From a virus: a stretch of DNA of 21,714 nucleotides. The DNA lies in IMG/VR virus record IMGVR_UViG_3300008110_001076, positions 1 through 21,714 of that record. One strand, given 5' to 3'. The notes beneath the pieces are model-generated. The model was given only the letters and a program-made list of their open reading frames with translations, did no database searches and was not told the origin of the DNA. Positions 20,010 through 21,714 of this stretch are shown piece after piece. Position 1 is the first letter of the stretch. The number at the start of each line of letters is the position of its first letter. The translations under genes and the position numbers were made by a program.

Positions 20010-20392
20010 GACCCCTCATCTAATTTAATATGTTTCTTTATTTTTGATTGAACAATTTTCGGATTATTTCTAATGTCATTTTCCCATAAACATAAAAATT
20101 TAAATCCCATCTGCTCAAATTTTTTCTTTCGTTCATTATCACGTTGCCAAATTTCTTCGGCTGTCTTTTTCTTACCTTTATTAAAATAGGAAGAAGTATA
20201 TTGCTGCGGGTTACAGTGCCAAAAGTCACCATAACATTCCACGATATATTTTTTATTTACCAAAAAATCAACGGTGTATCTATCCACCGAAACTTGTTCT
20301 TCAAAAGGAAGATTAAGTCTTGTTAATATTGTAGAAACCGTTTGTTCAATTTTATTACTTGTACACTTAGTTTCTTTTTTCTTACGACTCAT
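20006..20392 (-). CDS. Vsr-like PD-(D/E)XK endonuclease
   Basis: The 128-residue protein matches the Vsr/DUF559 endonuclease core: YTVDFLVNKKYIVECYGDFWH (39-59; candidate Asp42, Glu52, Asp56, His59), WQRDNERKKKFEQMGFKFLCLWENDI (82-107). Vsr nicks DNA at T-G mismatches; related EDxHD enzymes are homing endonucleases in phages. With no adjacent cytosine methylase, a homing or DNA-degradation role seems more likely than mismatch repair. The N-terminus is strongly basic (MSRKKKETK). It is coupled at its stop to the APS-kinase-like gene through ATGA and at its start overlaps the oxygenase stop by 4 bases. Confidence 0.8.
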   Translation of the reverse strand: MSRKKKETKCTSNKIEQTVSTILTRLNLPFEEQVSVDRYTVDFLVNKKYIVECYGDFWHCNPQQYTSSYFNKGKKKTAEEIWQRDNERKKKFEQMGFKFLCLWENDIRNNPKIVQSKIKKHIKLDEGS

Positions 20393-20961
20393 AAGTTATA
20401 TTGTGTATTGAAACTCAACGTAATTCTCATATTGGTTTTATTTGGTGGAACGTAATGTTGAACCCAACTTGGAAATAATACTAACTGTCCTGTTTTCGAC
20501 TCCACGTTTTCTATATTAGATGTATACATACCAGGTGCATCTTTTCTTGTATGCTGTACGTCCAACATTCTAAATCCTTCCGTTGCACTTACAAATGTAA
20601 TTGGTGCGCTTCCTTCGTCCACATAAGGATAATATGCTCCACTAATTACACTATCATAATGTCTATGAACACCAACAGAACCATTCATACTTAGAATATT
20701 CATCCAGCTTTCATAAATATAACTGGTGTGAATTCCAATTCTATTTGAGTACTCGTCAATACACTCTTGGAATTTATTGTATAATGGTTTTAGTGCGGGT
20801 ATCTTACTTGGGTCTGCGTCACCACGAATTCCATCTACTAAACTATTCGTTGTGTATCCAATATTTTGTAATGCGTGGTTTACATCATCGGTGACGAAAT
20901 CCGATAAATTAAAAATTGCTACTGGTGTGGAAAATAACCATAGAGTATTTATTTCTGTCAT
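20389..20961 (-). CDS. 2-oxoglutarate/Fe(II)-dependent oxygenase
   Basis: The 190-residue protein fits the small phage 2OG-Fe(II) oxygenase type. ESWMNILSMNGSVGVHRHYDS leads to the HxD iron site (His101, Asp103), followed by VISGAYYPY. GQLVLFPSWVQHYVPPN gives the distal His169, and MRITLSFN gives Arg179 for 2-oxoglutarate. Such enzymes hydroxylate proteins, nucleobases or small molecules and are common in T4-like marine phages, where substrates are mostly unknown. The start at 20961 follows the IscA-like gene by 9 bases. No signal peptide. Confidence 0.88.
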   Translation of the reverse strand: MTEINTLWLFSTPVAIFNLSDFVTDDVNHALQNIGYTTNSLVDGIRGDADPSKIPALKPLYNKFQECIDEYSNRIGIHTSYIYESWMNILSMNGSVGVHRHYDSVISGAYYPYVDEGSAPITFVSATEGFRMLDVQHTRKDAPGMYTSNIENVESKTGQLVLFPSWVQHYVPPNKTNMRITLSFNTQYNL

Positions 20962-20970
20962 ATAGATTTC

Positions 20971-21321
20971 TTATGCGGAAAAACTACTTCCACATCCACA
21001 TTTAGCAGTAGCGTTTGGATTTTTAAAGGTAAACCCAGATCCCATCATGTCTATGACATAATGAACCAATGTACCATTTAAGTAAGAGCTGGAAAAGGGG
21101 TCTATGACAATCTTCAACCCATTTTCCTGCTCTACAACAACATCATCCTCTTCTGGATTATCAATGATATTGAAGTTATACTTAAATCCCGAACAACCAC
21201 CAGGTAATACCGAAATACGGAAATATTCACTATTTTCCGCTTCGGAAAACTTTTTCATTTCACCCAATGCCGCGTTGGTGAAGGTAATACTAAAATCAGC
21301 CGCCTGTTGAACCGAATCCAT
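20971..21321 (-). CDS. iscA: A-type Fe-S cluster carrier (IscA/HesB-like)
   Basis: The 116-residue protein has the three cluster-binding cysteines of A-type carriers: Cys43 in LPGGCSGF and Cys108/Cys110 in CGCGSSFS, plus the DMMGSGFTFKNPN segment. It would accept and pass on Fe-S clusters, perhaps to host or phage Fe-S enzymes. IscA, SufA and ErpA cannot be told apart here. I chose ATG 21321 because GGGGGAGCA sits right before it; an upstream ATG at 21336 would overlap the dUTPase more and has no such site. The overlap with the dUTPase is 26 bases. It heads a group of Fe(II)-related genes with the oxygenase. Confidence 0.92.
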   Translation of the reverse strand: MDSVQQAADFSITFTNAALGEMKKFSEAENSEYFRISVLPGGCSGFKYNFNIIDNPEEDDVVVEQENGLKIVIDPFSSSYLNGTLVHYVIDMMGSGFTFKNPNATAKCGCGSSFSA

Positions 21322-21714
21322 TGCTCCCCCTTCCATCTTCCGATGTGAGTTCAGTAACCTCTTCTACTGCAAAATCCACTGTTGGTATTAAGATTAGTTG
21401 TGCAATCTTGTCACCAATGTAAACTGTCTTAATATCTGGTCCACCGTTGTGTAATGCTACCTGAATTTCACCTGTATATCCGTTATCAATTATACCCGCT
21501 ACTACAAATAATTTTTTCTTCGTAGCGATGGAAGAACGATCACGAATAATACCACCATACCCAGCGGGAAATCCTATAGCGATACCGGTCTTTACCAATA
21601 ATGTTTCATCTGGATATATTGAGACTTGTGCATTGGCGTATAAATCATACCCCAAATCTCCAGCGTGTGCTTTTGATGGGAGTATAGCCGTGTCATATAA
21701 TCTTTGTACTTTCA
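21296..21714 (-). CDS. dut: dUTPase (deoxyuridine triphosphatase), start cut by one base
   Basis: All five motifs of trimeric dUTPases are present: GDLGYDLYA (I), RDRSSIATK (II), AGIIDNGYTGEI (III), GDKIAQLILIP (IV) and RGSNGFGSTG (V, the mobile C-terminal arm). The enzyme hydrolyses dUTP to dUMP and pyrophosphate, keeping uracil out of phage DNA and feeding thymidylate synthesis. At the window edge the reading frame begins TG AAA GTA, so the ATG very probably loses only its A outside the window, giving 139 residues (MKVQRLYDTA...). The TTG at 21655 is internal to motif I and is not the start. Confidence 0.97.
   Translation of the reverse strand, partial: KVQRLYDTAILPSKAHAGDLGYDLYANAQVSIYPDETLLVKTGIAIGFPAGYGGIIRDRSSIATKKKLFVVAGIIDNGYTGEIQVALHNGGPDIKTVYIGDKIAQLILIPTVDFAVEEVTELTSEDGRGSNGFGSTGG

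Noticed and set aside
1-21714. CRISPR arrays, insertion sequences, inteins or large direct repeats
   Set aside because: No regularly spaced repeats, transposase motifs or intein junction motifs were seen on reading the sequence and the translations.

Overview
The window reads as part of the early/replication region of a large T4-like (myovirus-type) tailed phage. Every gene I can support lies on the minus strand, so transcription runs from high to low coordinates. The evidence for T4-like ancestry is a full T4-type replisome set: family B DNA polymerase (gp43-like, with a C-terminal clamp-binding tail), sliding clamp (gp45-like), both clamp-loader subunits (gp44-like and gp62-like), an ATP-dependent DNA ligase, dCMP deaminase and dUTPase. 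The DNA is AT-rich. Genes are packed with ATGA or TAATG overlaps, and no gene-free stretch reaches 300 bases. I cannot name the host.

Layout in transcription order. (A) 21714 to 16774: dUTPase, an A-type Fe-S carrier, a 2OG-Fe(II) oxygenase, a Vsr-like endonuclease, an adenylylsulfate-kinase-like protein, an inserted homing endonuclease, an HxGH nucleotidyltransferase, a sulfotransferase, a 24-residue micro-ORF, a second sulfotransferase-like protein and a DUF2061 membrane protein. (B) 16793 to 12942: a strong promoter, DNA polymerase, and a DUF6065-like/SET-domain fusion. (C) 12926 to 8792: a promoter inside an inverted repeat, two tiny membrane-peptide ORFs, DNA ligase, a 117-nt tRNA-like element, a Mom-like GNAT protein, a DUF2452 protein, an HExxH protein and two phage hypotheticals. 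(D) 8798 to 2553: a JmjC/cupin protein, sliding clamp, a DruA/DUF4338-like protein, large clamp loader, a zinc-ribbon protein, a ClpP-like protease, a second Mom-like protein and a third sulfotransferase-like protein. (E) 2719 to 1168: an internal promoter, small clamp loader, dCMP deaminase and two small proteins. (F) 1169 to 1: a terminator/promoter composite, a zinc-binding small protein, an unknown basic protein and a truncated RecB/Cas4-like PD-(D/E)XK nuclease.

Three patterns stand out. First, APS-kinase-like, nucleotidyltransferase and sulfotransferase genes are clustered and partly translationally coupled, and another sulfotransferase-like gene lies elsewhere in the window. Together they suggest a phage-borne sulfate-activation and sulfo-transfer pathway; this is an inference, not proven by sequence. 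Second, four minus-strand promoters share an almost identical TTGAC(A/T)-N17-TATATT architecture and appear to define transcription units for pol, ligase, gp62/dCMP deaminase and the leftmost genes. Third, three proteins carry Mom/DruA-type GNAT-like cores, one of them wedged between the clamp and clamp-loader genes. A SET-domain fusion, a HExxH protein, two Fe(II)-dependent oxygenase candidates and the anomalous tRNA-like element are further accessory curiosities.
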